Assembly: GCA_947044365.1 (NCBI GenBank)
Contig: OX345636.1
Span: 23,903,466-23,967,465, forward strand
From: Petrosia ficiformis
Lineage: Eukaryota; Porifera; Demospongiae; Haplosclerida; Petrosiidae
Reading direction: 5' to 3'
Length of the DNA stretch: 64,000 nt
Shown piece after piece: positions 33,490 through 44,700 of this stretch. Under the pieces are notes generated by a model. The model ran no database searches and had not been told where the DNA came from. It was given only the letters and a program-made list of their open reading frames with translations. Position numbers and translations under genes: made by a program. Within the stretch, counting starts at the first letter, position 1; each line of letters opens with the position of its first letter.

Positions 33490-33769
33490 ATGCTTAATCA
33501 CTATTCTTAATCACATTCTTAATCACATAATAAATATTTCATTAATCACTATTATTAATCACATTCTTAATCACCCAAAAAAAAAAAGTTAATCACTATT
33601 CTTAATCACAATTATTATTATTTATTATATAATAATATTTATTATTTTATAGGTAAATATGTACATATGTGCTAATAACTTGTATAAACACAGGACCTTA
33701 ATCACTCTATTAGCACTCCTTTAATCAGGTATGACCTCCGGAGGTCATACCTGATTAAAGGAGTGCTAA
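33490..33769. repeat. Right inverted terminal repeat and truncated palindrome
   Basis: Near-identical complement of 25394-25670, including the palindrome with the CCTCCGGAGG centre (33693-33739 complete arm, 33740-33769 incomplete arm). The outer 17 bp of the palindrome are missing at the junction with host DNA. The inner GTGATTAAG words extend further inward than in the left outer unit and match the left inner unit there. Confidence 0.92.
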
Positions 33770-33890
33770 TTGAAGGGTATAGATGGTGTAGATACTTCTG
33801 TACTGTTCTTAAGGGAAATTAGCTGGTCAGTTTTCACTTCAATACTTCGGATATGATTTACTATTCAAATGCTTCATGATCAGAGTACAA
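33770..33890 (-). pseudogene. BEN gene exon part beyond the insertion, with right 31-bp duplication
   Basis: 33770-33800 is the right copy of the target duplication. The minus-strand frame from about 33880 ('IRSIEVKTDQLISLKNSTEV') leads into the duplicated segment and then matches the frame left of the element. It is thus the upstream half of the split exon. Confidence 0.65.
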
Positions 33891-33914
33891 CTTCTCCTTT
33901 TCTAAAATTTTGAA

Positions 33915-34195
33915 ACTTCAAACGAACTACTGGCAGACTTCAAATTATACAAGGAAAAAAAATAACAATAGACTATTTCTAGAACCTTTCGGTTGTAAAG
34001 TTATGACAATTTCTGTAACTCACTGTTGCTGTTTCACAAGACTTCTAGCAGCAAAATAGTACATGGAAATAAGTGCTCTTGTTGAAGCCTATCGCTGTTG
34101 AATAACTGCTTGAAATCAAGTATAATTCAGGTAGTGACTGCTACAATATTGAGCACAGACTAAGCTTTCTGCCATGGAGCTCCACCTATTTTAAT
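33915..34195. repeat. Interspersed repeat, copy 1 (other copy about 45700-45990)
   Basis: Shares 'ctggcagacttcaaattata', then 'caaggaaaaaaaataac' and 'acctttcggtt(g/a)taaagtta' with 45700-45990 in the same orientation and order, with substantial drift. Noncoding, class unknown. Confidence 0.75.
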
Positions 34196-34514
34196 TGCAT
34201 GCTTGTGAGTCAAGCCACAGACAATAGTCTATAATTATAGAGTTTCTACTATTGTCCATGGTTTCTCTAACTGATTACTGGGTAGGTGATAAGTTAGCTA
34301 TAATATTTCTTATTAGTAATTAAACTAGCTGATTTTAGAGGAAATTGTTTTCAGTCCAATCATGTCAGTGTGGCGGCAAGGGTTCTGCACCTCAAATGCA
34401 TTTATTTCAAATATGATGATTTTAGACATTAGTAAGTGGATAGGGACGAGACTATTGCATAGTAGGGTGTCAGACAATCAATAACTAACTGCAATATAAT
34501 TCTACCTGAATTGA

Positions 34515-34626
34515 CTTGTAAACCTTTGTCAGGGAGGCCTCCATCACCTGATAACTGCAAAGCACTTTCAGTAAAATCAGTGTTAGTAACCAGAGCTTCA
34601 TTTTCTGTCCCTACGCAAAGAATCTG
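34515..34626 (-). pseudogene. Exon-like segment, paralogue 1 (probably BEN gene)
   Basis: Minus-strand frame with 'VTNTDFTESALQLSGDGGLP' and 'DKGLQ'. Closely resembles 35121-35236 ('LTNTDLTENVLQYSGDGCLP', 'DKDLQ'), so an exon has been duplicated in tandem about 600 bp apart. Lies on the same strand as the BEN gene. Confidence 0.55.
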
Positions 34627-35120
34627 AAAAAGATCAATAAAAGCACTGTTTGTGCATTAGAACTAATTTATTGCAGGGAAGAGCAGTGCTTGAGTGAAGC
34701 CATGAAGTCCCAGGTAGATATCTAAACTTATATCAATTAACTTGTAGCTTTCTTGGGTTTTCAAGTTCACTGGCACATCCTTGGCTTCATTCCATGCTGT
34801 CATGAAATCAGGAGGATGATAGAAAGCAACTGACATTCTAACAAATTGCGCTATACAGCTATACAGTCAAAACTGATTTCTAACTCTTTGTTTCTAAACA
34901 GAAACTAACATCGTAGAAGTCAATGTTGAGGTAACACTGTTGCTGAGCACGGTGCTGCTTAATTGTTAACTGGAAATGATTGGTTAGTTCTATTTGCATT
35001 TGCCTTGAATTCTACAACGTGATTGGTCAGGATAGGGTAAGTACAGTATAATAAGCTATATAGCCTATTCAGTGTCATGTTCAGTTCATTGCATGGTAGG
35101 TGTCAGACAATCTATACCTG

Positions 35121-35236
35121 GACTGTTTTGTAAATCTTTGTCAGGGAGGCATCCATCACCTGAATACTGCAAAACATTTTCAGTCAAATCAGTGTTAGTA
35201 AGGAGATATTTATCTTCTGACATATGCAAAGAATCT
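35121..35236 (-). pseudogene. Exon-like segment, paralogue 2
   Basis: See 34515-34626. Open in frame, with acidic/Ser character. A splice acceptor-like pyrimidine tract on the minus strand is compatible, but I cannot fix the boundaries. Confidence 0.55.
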
Positions 35237-35439
35237 GGAAACAATACAAAAAGTAAAAAGTTAGTGTCCATAACTGAAATGATGCTAGCTTTTGTGTAAC
35301 ATTATTTAGATATTTTAATTTTTAGCAATATCTAAACATTATAGGTTATAGGAATGCTTGAGAATTGGCCAGTAATACGCATTTTTTGCCCAACAGAATT
35401 GAAGTTATGAATATAGATTATCATAGGCGTACAATATTG

Positions 35440-35665
35440 ACCACTTTTAGTTATAGCTATATATACTTGGCATTATTTAACTAAAATAATATTAGGCTTA
35501 CTAAAAGGGTTTTAGTTTTAGTTAAATAACTAAAAGTGCCCATTATAGGCCAAGTTTCATTTTAGTTAGTTAATGTCATTGCAGTAGAGTTATAGTTTAA
35601 AAAAGTCATAATTCCTTACTAAAAGAGGGTTTCATTTTAGTTAACTAAAACAACACTAGTACATA
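35440..35665. repeat. TTTAGTTA-rich repeat, second copy
   Basis: Same word usage ('tttagttaactaaaa', 'agttatagttta') as 9690-9965. Located between exon-like segments of the BEN gene. Confidence 0.5.
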
Positions 35666-36278
35666 CATAGTTATAAATGAGTCAGATATTGGGAGGGGGC
35701 TCTAGGGCGGACTCCAGCCCCTCTTTCCTAAGCCTATGATTATTATATACTTATAACTAGCACATTTATATTCACAAAGAAATAACGCTAACCAGACTGT
35801 TTGATGCCTGCTTCACCAATACTTGTTAGCAAAATGTTTGTCGACATGGAGTATAATAATTAATACAATGTATGATAATAAGAACTGTTAAATATGATAT
35901 TTCGTAATTATAATTAACTAAGTGAAAGTTGAAGCCAAGGTTAGGTGTCCTCAACCACATTTGCTTACACTAACTAACCACAATCCTGCCTTTGATACAG
36001 ACAACCAAATACCAACTGATGATGATTGCAAGTTTGCAACTGTTTATAAAACATCAACTGTATTCCGATAATGGTATATGGTCATGCATTCTTGTCCAAC
36101 TGTCCCTGGACAGCTGCAAACCACAAATACCACTATAAACATATGCTGTAGTATGACCACTTCAAAATCACCTCTCAATAGACATGTATTGCTACACTAT
36201 AGGAAATTGGCCAATGCACATGCCTGATCACAGGTGATTGTCTATGAATCAATATCACTTACCACCCCCCTCTATGGG

Positions 36279-36531
36279 AGGTGATTAGGACCATCAATAG
36301 TGGTAGTGATGCACAACAGAAGACAAAATCACTTAATGTTTGCAAACTCCAGTTCAGTTCAGTATGGTTACCTGCTTCTGTGCATAGAGATTTGATGCAG
36401 ATGGGAGTGTCTTCTTGCAATTAATGCTGAGCTTTCAAAACGATTTTACTGCTCATGTGGTTCTGACATTTGACCGATGGACCAGAAACAAGAAAACCAG
36501 GGCCTACGATTTCCAGAAGAGAATGGACGAA
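36279..36531. repeat. 253-bp direct repeat, copy 1
   Basis: Matches 36999-37251 at a constant offset of 720 bp with only a couple of substitutions (for example at 36468 and 36513). Recent segmental duplication; contains part of a minus-strand ORF ('ICIKSLCTEAGNH'). Confidence 0.93.
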
Positions 36532-36618
36532 CAAATAGAAACTTGTAAATTACAATAACATTTTACATTACAGCACACCTGAGCGCGCAATCCGAGACAG
36601 CTAAATCATTGGACTAAC

Positions 36619-36714
36619 CTTTCTTTTCTCTATTGGTGGCTTTCTTGGGTTTCTTTGGAGGATTTGGATTGTCACAGTCTTGTTGCAGGTGTGATTCTAA
36701 CTCATCTTCTGAAC
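36619..36714 (-). CDS. Exon, acidic-to-basic linker (likely BEN gene)
   Basis: 96 bp bounded by an acceptor (TTTCTAG before GTTCAG) and a donor (AAAG/GTTAGT). Reads 'SEDELESHLQQDCDNP' then 'PPKKPKKATNREKK', a nuclear-signal-like basic end. In phase length (32 codons). Confidence 0.5.
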
Positions 36715-36823
36715 CTAGAAAGGCAGATCAGACTCTAGTATGCCAGAAGTAAATATCGAACTGAACGCAAAATATAAATTTTACAATTATAATACGTATA
36801 ATTATATATAATTATATAATTTC

Positions 36824-36854
<31 letters not shown>
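36824..36854. repeat. (AAT)n microsatellite
   Basis: About ten ATA/AAT units just after an AT-only stretch. Confidence 0.85.
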
Positions 36855-36855
<1 letters not shown>

Positions 36856-36998
36856 TTTCCTTACAGGTGTCGACAATTGAATCAATTTTTTTCTTGCTGG
36901 GACATCTTTTCCTGTTTGGACCTTTGAATCGCGTCCACTGCAGTTAAGACATTAGTAGTTGAACCATCCACCGATGTTGTAGTAACAGAAGGAGGCAA

Positions 36999-37251
36999 AG
37001 GTGATTAGGACCATCAATAGTGGTAGTGATGCACAACAGAAGACAAAATCACTTAATGTTTGCAAACTCCAGTTCAGTTCAGTATGGTTACCTGCTTCTG
37101 TGCATAGAGATTTGATGCAGATGGGAGTGTCTTCTTGCAATTAATGCTGAGCTTTCAAAACGATTTTACTGCTCATGTGGTTCTGACCTTTGACCGATGG
37201 ACCAGAAACAAGAAAACCAGGGCCTACGATTTGCAGAAGAGAATGGACGAA
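36999..37251. repeat. 253-bp direct repeat, copy 2
   Basis: See copy 1. After its end comes an inverted pair 'agtgtgccattctggcacact' (about 37254-37274) that is not present after copy 1. Confidence 0.93.
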
Positions 37252-40206
37252 ATAGTGTGCCATTCTGGCACACTATTTTCGCTTTCAGACGATATCTGTC
37301 GTATGGTACTAAAACTGTATCGCCTATTGTAGCGTTTGTCCTACAACTTTGTTTGTCCAAGACAAACTGCCTTCTCTATGTTTCTTATCTCTCCGTCCAG
37401 AGGCAATTTGTTATCAAAAAATTTAACGAAGCAAACTGACATTTCCACTGTGGTTGACGAGGTCGGCAAAACACTTACGTATACCCTTAAAGCCTTGACA
37501 CTAAATATATGTATACTCATTATTGCGATCAAACCGTACGCAATCACCCTTCACCAGATGAAAAAGTCGTTTTAAGGCCAGCACTGAAAGGACCGTTCCC
37601 GACCTGCTGCCACATTACTTTTGACATGTACCGTATCTACAATTTCTGGACCCAACGATCTGCACTAGCACTGCACTTCAATCTGGAGCCCACTACTGTT
37701 CTACAACCCTGGCTACTTGGGTATTTATAGACACCCTTTTCATTGATCATGCAAGGTGTCTTTTTACTTCTATTGAAACTGTAGAGTGTGAAGGACCATC
37801 AGCTGGATCCGCAGGATTTACAAATCCTGGAATAGGTGCAGTATCTGATGAATGGCTTGTAGCTATTGACGTAGTACTTTCGCTATAATCACTATGTTTA
37901 TGCCTTGAACAGACACTAGACTGACTAGAGAAATACATACTCAAGCTAGGCTGCATAATTTTCCAGTTCACAAAAACACGTGCATTGTCAACATGGGTGT
38001 GGCCTGGCTAGCCAGGCTAGGTGTGGCTACAGCCACACCTTCACTACGCCTCTGGCCATGATTACAGAATGGTGGACACCACAAAGCAATCATAGGGATA
38101 CTTTTTTCTCTACATATTTTTTTCCATGTGCTAACACACTGTGCATGTGCACATATGCATGCATAACATCAGTATAGGTGCAACACTGATATGTAAGAAT
38201 GCTATGAAATCATTACAAAACAATGTAATAATCCATAGCCACACCCATTATTGTCTAGTTGTTCAGTTAGTTGATCACAATTTCATGTATCAAAATGGCA
38301 GAAATATAAATATTTGCAGTAAAGTAGGTCCACTTCCACTTCGACCGCCCCCAGATCAGATGTAGTCTTGGGATGAACACTTGAGATTATAAAACAGTTA
38401 CAGGAAGTATGTGTAATGACACCACTTACATTAAAACATGTTGAGAATGTGGGTTGCACAAAAAATAGTTTTTTTGCTACAACAAAAGCTTGAATGCTTG
38501 TATTGTCAAAGCGATGTATATAAGCAGATCTTGTTGTGGTTGCAAGGTTCTTGAGAGTGAGTGGCTACACAAACACCATAAAAAGAATTGATTATAAAAC
38601 AAATAATAACCCTTACTTACTACATCATTTGGCACATCTTTCACTTTGAGGACCTTCCAGTCCACATTTTTAAAGTAAGGATAGAAGATTATGTGCTTTC
38701 TGAGGGTCTTCACAGCTGAAAAAATATAAGTATAAATAATACAGTAATAAATAATTATGAATTTCTCACACATACAAGAAGGCCTTATATATACTCACTC
38801 AATACAGTGTTTAGAGCCTAATGGCGAGTTTTGCTCTTAGTCCTCCAATAAAACGTCTACATGGACTTTATGGTTGGGAAATAGAAAACAGATTCCATTG
38901 TAGAAGTACGTCCTTCCAGGTGCTTCGTTTTTTCACCTTGGCTAACCTACATGCATTACACACATATAGCACTAAATCACTAACTTTCAATCACTTTACC
39001 TCTGTGATGATGTAGGGTCCTCCATTGTGCACATGTATGATTACACCTTAAAAAAGGGGATACTTGTAAATAGAGGGGTTATACACAAGCTATATAGCTA
39101 TCAACTTGAACAAGTCTTGAAGACAATTAAAGGCATTATGCTCAAAAATGTTACATTTATTCTTTCTCAAGTGCTTGAAATAATAACAATTATGCTGGTA
39201 TGCTCTGATTTTTCCTAAATTATACTCTAGTTTCCGATTCATTGATGTAAACAAGAACTTACAAGTACTCATGATCAATGAGGCCACTGAAGAGAAAGAT
39301 AACTCGCAAAGTACTAAATAAATGATAAATGTCGATTGAATTGTAGCACAAATGAGACTTCTAGGTAATCTTGACTGTCTATTGGAAAAAGGTTCATTAG
39401 TCCTTTAGGTGGGTAGATGAAATTAATTACCAAATATGCTTTGAATATTCTACTGTGATATTTCCAATAATGCTAAACATATTCTCCTCAGGACTAACAA
39501 GTATTGCCAGCAACCCATTTTTATTTTTAACCAGCAAATTGTATGTGTTTGTGCGAGGGGTTAAGTGATCAGTTCTGTCCATCCATCTATCTGTCTGTCA
39601 TGCCGAAAATGTTGAAAAACGAATTTACAATAGTTTATAAGCACTTTAGAAATCTCAAAATTAGTTGTATTAGAACATATACATACATTACAGAAGCTAA
39701 TGCAGTTCACAGTATCAGCAAGTCCTGTGCTGTCTTGTTATCCATTTACAAAAGGTATCAGATTAAAAATACCTCCTGTTTTGACATGTTTGCAGCATCC
39801 CCCTAAGCTATTAATTGTAAGGTGGCAGGCTGAAACACTCCTTCACAACACAAAGAAAATAATCATGTTCTCATCCATACTCTACTAATTGCAGATACCA
39901 CCTGGTCAGCACATGTAATATAATTGACATAAATCAGTATCGATTGGTTGCTTCTATCCCGTTTCAACTAGGCAGATTTTATGAACACACAGACACACAC
40001 GATTACCATACCTTTCCACCTACAGGGTAGCAGGACTGAATCCAGGATATTTTGAAATAAGGCGTTGTAACTACAGCAACTAATAAAAGAGAAGATTGTG
40101 GAATTTGTCTTTGGAGTACAAAAACAGTGTCAAGTGCCATCATCTTTATAGAATGTAAGAGTATTGTGATTTTTTAACAGAACTCAGGTGTCAGTATGTA
40201 TGGTTG
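37252..40206. other. No confident gene; scattered short ORFs
   Basis: Contains a Ser-rich minus-strand ORF at 37747-37971 ('IPGFVNPADPADGPSH', reminiscent of linkers after hAT zinc fingers, weak), the palindrome gcctggctagccaggc at about 38004-38019 and the dispersed repeat at about 38058. Otherwise nothing I can support. Confidence 0.4.
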
Positions 40207-41758
40207 AAACTATTTATTGTGTGCTTGATAAGTCTCTGCTCCATGAGACTGAGACTAAACTATTTTTGGGCAGTTGCTTGTCCTAAAAAGGTATTTCTAT
40301 AGGTTGGAAAAAATGGCTACTGTGTGGTTGTAGTGGGGTCTACTTTGGCAACAATTGCTTGTTCTTCTTATAGCTTACTGCCCTAAAGACAGTGTAGGAT
40401 ACATGCTATACTATCTATGCAGTAATCAAGAAAGGGGATACGCATTATAATTATAATAATAACTATTGCTACTTAGCCAATTTACACCAATTATCACTTA
40501 CTTCAGTACAGCTATCCCTCTAGTATAGTAGAATAACTAAATAAACATAATAATAAGTAATAGTTAGAACACACTTTACCGTGATTACGTGTTTTAATGT
40601 AGCACGAGGGCGGGTCAATAAAGGTGGAGTTTACATAATGCACGAGCCAAAGGCGAGTGCGTTATGTAAATGAGACCTTTATTGACCGCCCAAGTGCTAC
40701 ATTGAAACACACGATGCACTGTCAAGTGTGTTCTAAGTGATTTATTGACGATCTGGTGAACTACCACTGTTGTTGAAGTAGCTTCGTTAGTAGAGGTGAG
40801 CAAAGTGTGCAATAACTATTTATTGCACGCAAAAGCACTGTGCAATAAGTGATTTAATGGTCAATCACGTGACGCAATATCTGGACTCTGATTGGCCACG
40901 GGTCACATGATCAGCAATAAGTTATAGTACTACTTAGCCAATCTGTACATATTATCACTTATTTCGCAACACAGCTCAAACACTCAACTTTCAACACCAC
41001 ATGCTCCTGCGGTTGGAAATTGTCATTGCGAACAAGATAGTGAGCAACTGCGCATGCGTTATAACAAAAATGACGTGAGTTGCAGATGAGGAATGTTCAT
41101 AATCAAAGATTCATTTATGAAAGTACACATTTTAGCATCCCTTCCTACCTTAAAGATTACAAAATAAAATTAAAAATTTTCTAAGATCACGTGATTGAGT
41201 GAATCCCTTGTTAAAATACAGAAACAATGTTTTCAGTTAGTCCACAGTGGCCACACTTCATAGCTCATCTTCTGATACTATTTATGAATCCATTACAGAT
41301 GTACCGGGTGGATGGATTTGATGGTTTTGAATCTTTACAGTCATCTGAACAAAACTGCCGAATCTTGTCACGTAAATACCACTGTCTATCTAGACTTAAT
41401 CCCTTTGGTTGAATAATTTCTGGTAAGAAGTACATGTATACACGTACATGTACTTCTTAATGCGCCAACTGTTGTTTCTGGGAGTTAGAATAACTGTGTT
41501 ATTTTAAATTGGTGGAATTTTTTTATAGATGGGATTCTTATGAAGAAGGGAGCTAGTAACCCTTGCCAGTTGTATGTTGGCACAATAATCTCACCAGACC
41601 AGTTTCTCCAATTTGCTGTGCATAATTTACATGGGGTGATTTCTCCACCACTTCGACTATGTCTTGCATACAGTCCACTTTAGATCTCCATAGCTTCTGC
41701 TTTAGCAACTAGTCTGGTAAGAACTTTGTATGACCTTGGACCAACTGGTGGAATTTTG
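40207..41758. repeat. Large inverted duplication, left arm
   Basis: Reverse complement of about 49160-50765. Shared anchors include 'cagtgtaggatacatgctat', 'gttggaaattgtcattgcga' and 'tcaccagaccagtttctcca'. The left arm carries an extra insertion (40557-40921) and lacks about 350 bp that the right arm has at about 49705-50058. It holds a mirrored copy of the C-terminal GGQN-family gene piece. Confidence 0.9.
40558..40921. mobile_element. Foldback/MITE insertion within the left arm
   Basis: Absent at the matching site of the right arm, so its limits are readable: the empty site is 'ataataagttatag', and the filled site shows 'aataagt' on both sides (7-bp target duplication; position uncertain by a base). 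Inside is a long palindrome, AGAACACACTT (about 40567) to its complement AAGTGTGTTCT (about 40728-40738). Confidence 0.8.
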
Positions 41759-41759
41759 T

Positions 41760-41901
41760 GTGAGCGATAAGTGGGTGGAAACACCGTTAATGAAATTTAT
41801 AAACCACACGTTTTCTCGCCTCTAAACAAACATGTGGTTACCTAAATAAACGTGTGGTTTATGAATTTCATTAACGGTGTTTCCACCCACTTATCGCTCA
41901 C
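41760..41901. mobile_element. Foldback MITE, about 60-bp TIRs
   Basis: Starts GTGAGCGATAAGTGGGTGG and ends with its complement. Arms are nearly perfect for about 60 bp around a short centre (tctaaacaaacatgtggtta). Sits exactly at the outer edge of the left arm of the large inverted repeat. Confidence 0.85.
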
Positions 41902-43680
41902 CCAAAATCTGGTGGTACTTGACAAAAGCTAGTATAGTCTTCCACCAGACTAATGTTGCTTATCTTACCTTCATACCTTTGAACAAGAGTTAGACATACC
42001 CTACAATTCCTTAATACTGTAAGTGGCTATAGTAATATTAGAAAAATCATCAGAGATACTTATAGAGTGCATGAGCACAGACAACATAGTGATGAAAAGT
42101 GTAGTACCTGCCATAAAACAATACGTAACACAGCTCCAAACATTCAAGAATACATATTGTATACTTGCATGTATACTATAGTATACACGTTATACTTGGC
42201 ATTGTACATATGTATACTGTTGTAGATGAACCAAGTATACATCAAATTGTATACCACTTGTATACTGCTTAGTATTCTAAATGACTAGGAATATAATTTA
42301 TTTTTTAATTTTTTTATGAATGCATAAATAATTGAACAAAATTAAAAATTTCAAGTCATGTCTCTTTTCTTGTACTCAGTGGAAGTTCTCTGTGAAGAGA
42401 AACAAGATTACAAAAATGAATGATCAGTAACACTAATAACTAATATATATATCATGTCATTAGCACAAAAAGTGATAGTTTTGTATATGAATATGCAGGA
42501 ATTCAAGTTTACAGACTAGAAATCTATTAGCTCTCCAAATTCAAAATATTCGATTATAATCATTATTTAATGCAAATAATATGCAGTAACATATAAAACA
42601 TTCACACATTTGTAATTATTATACTACTTACTTGTTTAGAAATAGACAACTGTTAGTTAGACCCTTCTATTGGTGCTGTTCGAGCTGAAAAGGAGTGATG
42701 CAATCAAATGAATTACAGAATATAATATACTTCTGTAAATTACCTTCTTCACTGATAACAGCCCAAGAGGGAGCATTTTGTGGCGGGAGAGATGCTGAAG
42801 GAGAACCTGAAACTCGCTCCTTCTTTGCCACTAATCCAATAGTTTTGATGTTGCTCCTTCTCTAAACAGCCTTCCAGCAAATCATCCAATTCTAGGGAGG
42901 TTATATATTATAATATTAAATTATTAATGTATAAGTACAATTATATAAAATGAATTATATTAATGCACGAGTTTTAATATTATAATATAATGTAGTCATA
43001 GTTATGTATGATTTTTATACCACAATTATTATTCACTATGATTATAATTAATTTTTTATCATAGTCAAATGTTGTTGTCTATACATAATGATACCTGTGT
43101 GACTAACATTCCGAAGAAAAAATATATTATAATGTTATATACATGTGTGGCAGTTAGCTAGCATACTTTTAGATCGCCAAGGTAGTTTGTGTTCTATGAT
43201 AATAGACATTGAAGTGCTTCCAATATTTCTCTTTTTCCACATTACTAACAGATGTTCTTCTTTGGAATTTCTATGAAGTTTACAAATGTACAGGTTTGTC
43301 CCAAAAGTATCAAGGCTGTACTAGGAGGAGGGGTAGATGAAACTCCAATCAGTGTCTCGTCTTGCCAGCTTCTTGCCGCATACAATCTGGTTCAATTCTG
43401 TATTTTTTGGAAGCCATACCCACCTGGGTGTATAATTATTGGGCCTAAATGTTTTCACCGATAGTTTATTTTCAGAAACAAAGCTAAACACACCCTACGG
43501 GTGGTGGAGAGGGCAGTGGTTTTCACGTAAAGCGCTGGAATGTAGCACTGTGATAATTAATACGTGACATCACTTCCAGGGTACATTCTTGCGCCATCTT
43601 GGGGTACTTTTGTATTGAAATCAATGGAGAAAAATATGGAGTGCCATTAGGGTCAAAATAGGATTTAAAATGTCTGCGTT
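41902..43680. other. No gene seen
   Basis: AT-rich. A cluster of 'tatac' words (tatactatagtatac, tgtataccacttgtatactg) at about 42160-42270 makes several small palindromes. The ORF near 43252 has no motif. Confidence 0.45.
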
Positions 43681-43689
43681 ATGTGGTGA

Positions 43690-44035
43690 ATATATAAATC
43701 AACGTACTTATATATACTGCAACATACTTATACATACTGCTACTTATTTGTAAATACATCAACGTACTTATATATACTGCAACATACTTATAAATACTGC
43801 TACTTATTTGTAAATACATCGACATACTTATAAATACTGCAACTTATTTGTAAATACATCAACGTACTTATATATACTGCAACATACTTATAAATACTGC
43901 TACTTATTTGTAAATACATCAACATACTTATATATACTGCAACGTACTTATAAATACTGCTACTTATTTGTAAATACATCGACATACTTATAAATACTGC
44001 AACTTATTTGTAAATACATCAACATACTTATATAT
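43690..44035. repeat. Minisatellite, higher-order array of about 60 bp
   Basis: Units 'acttatatatactgcaac', 'acttataaatactgctac' and 'ttatttgtaaatacatc' alternate to give about six 60-bp higher-order units with variants. It keeps frames open on the minus strand, but these are not genes. Confidence 0.93.
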
Positions 44036-44321
44036 AACCATGACAATTTAATTTAACACAAAAAGCAATCGTTTTTTTCTCTATATACACTTGTTTAGTT
44101 GACTATACATGTACCAATATCATTCTCATTGTTGGTAGTCTCTTCATTAATTCCTCTCCTGGCTGTGGATCCTCCAAGATTTGTTTTCTTCATGAGACAT
44201 CTGATCATCAATCATTCCCTATGCATCATCAGTTCAACACTCCACAACATTTGTTGCTTATTTAATTTTTAAGTTTTTAAATAAGTATAAACAAATCCCT
44301 GTTTTTATGTACTCGGTGTTC

Positions 44322-44700
44322 TTAAGCACGGCGTTTCACTCCTTCACAATTTCTATAACAGGTGGCCAATTTAAGATCCCGGTGAGAAACTGCATTTGGG
44401 TTAAAAACTCTGACATCAAAGTAGGCACATTGTTGTGGTATTCCCCAGAAACCTCTCACTTTGACATCCATGTTTGCTGTAGCATAAGGTAGATGCTCAC
44501 TAGAGTGTGTTTGAAGTAGAAGTTCCACATACACGTCATGGTTTAGCAGTAAAGTCACGTAACTGATTATGGCGGATTGTAGGGAATCCACCTGTGGGAC
44601 AATTCAGAGCATGGTCTACACTGAATGACTTTCCACACACACACCTTGAGGGGAGATTTGCCAGCCATTTCTCAGAGAAAGGGAGAAATCATGACTTTGT
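44322..44700 (-). pseudogene. Retroelement-associated Cys/His domain fragment
   Basis: Reads, in two frames, 'WLANLPSRCVCGKSFSVDHALNCPTGG' (limits of about 44690-44610), 'FPTIRHNQLRDFTAKP' and then 'VRGFWG ... FDVRVFNPNAVSHRDL'. This block order (CxCGxxF..HxLxCpxGG, RHNxxRD, DVRVFNP) is a conserved tail found in transposon proteins of cnidarians and sponges, often downstream of a reverse transcriptase. A frameshift lies near 44535. Class not resolved. Confidence 0.6.

Larger units (their letters stand above)
25394..33769. mobile_element. Endogenous parvovirus-like DNA virus, hairpin-ended, 8,376 bp
   Basis: A complete insertion with its own organisation. It has a 31-bp host duplication, inverted terminal repeats of about 270 bp, and 94-bp perfect palindromes near each end (25393-25486, a second internal one at 25661-25754, and 33693-33769, truncated). 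A short word GTGATTAAGAAT(A/G)GTGATTAA is iterated just inside both ends. Gene order: A (+), Rep (-), B1/B2 (+, overlapping), D (-), C (-). The Rep combines HUH, YxxK and superfamily 3 helicase motifs, the combination of parvovirus NS1 and bidnavirus NS1. Known parvoviruses are about 4-6.3 kb, so this genome is larger and has two extra plus-strand units. No polymerase B, integrase or DDE transposase is seen, arguing against Polintons and adintoviruses. Stops and frameshifts in three genes show it is a dead copy. Confidence 0.85.

Noticed and set aside
25394..33769. Polinton/adintovirus or DNA transposon
   Set aside because: No polymerase B, retroviral-type integrase, packaging ATPase or DDE gene seen; hairpin palindromes and a 31-bp duplication do not fit the 5-6 bp duplications of those elements.
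43690..44035. CRISPR-like array
   Set aside because: The 'spacers' repeat too: it is a higher-order minisatellite in AT-rich eukaryotic DNA, with no unique spacers.
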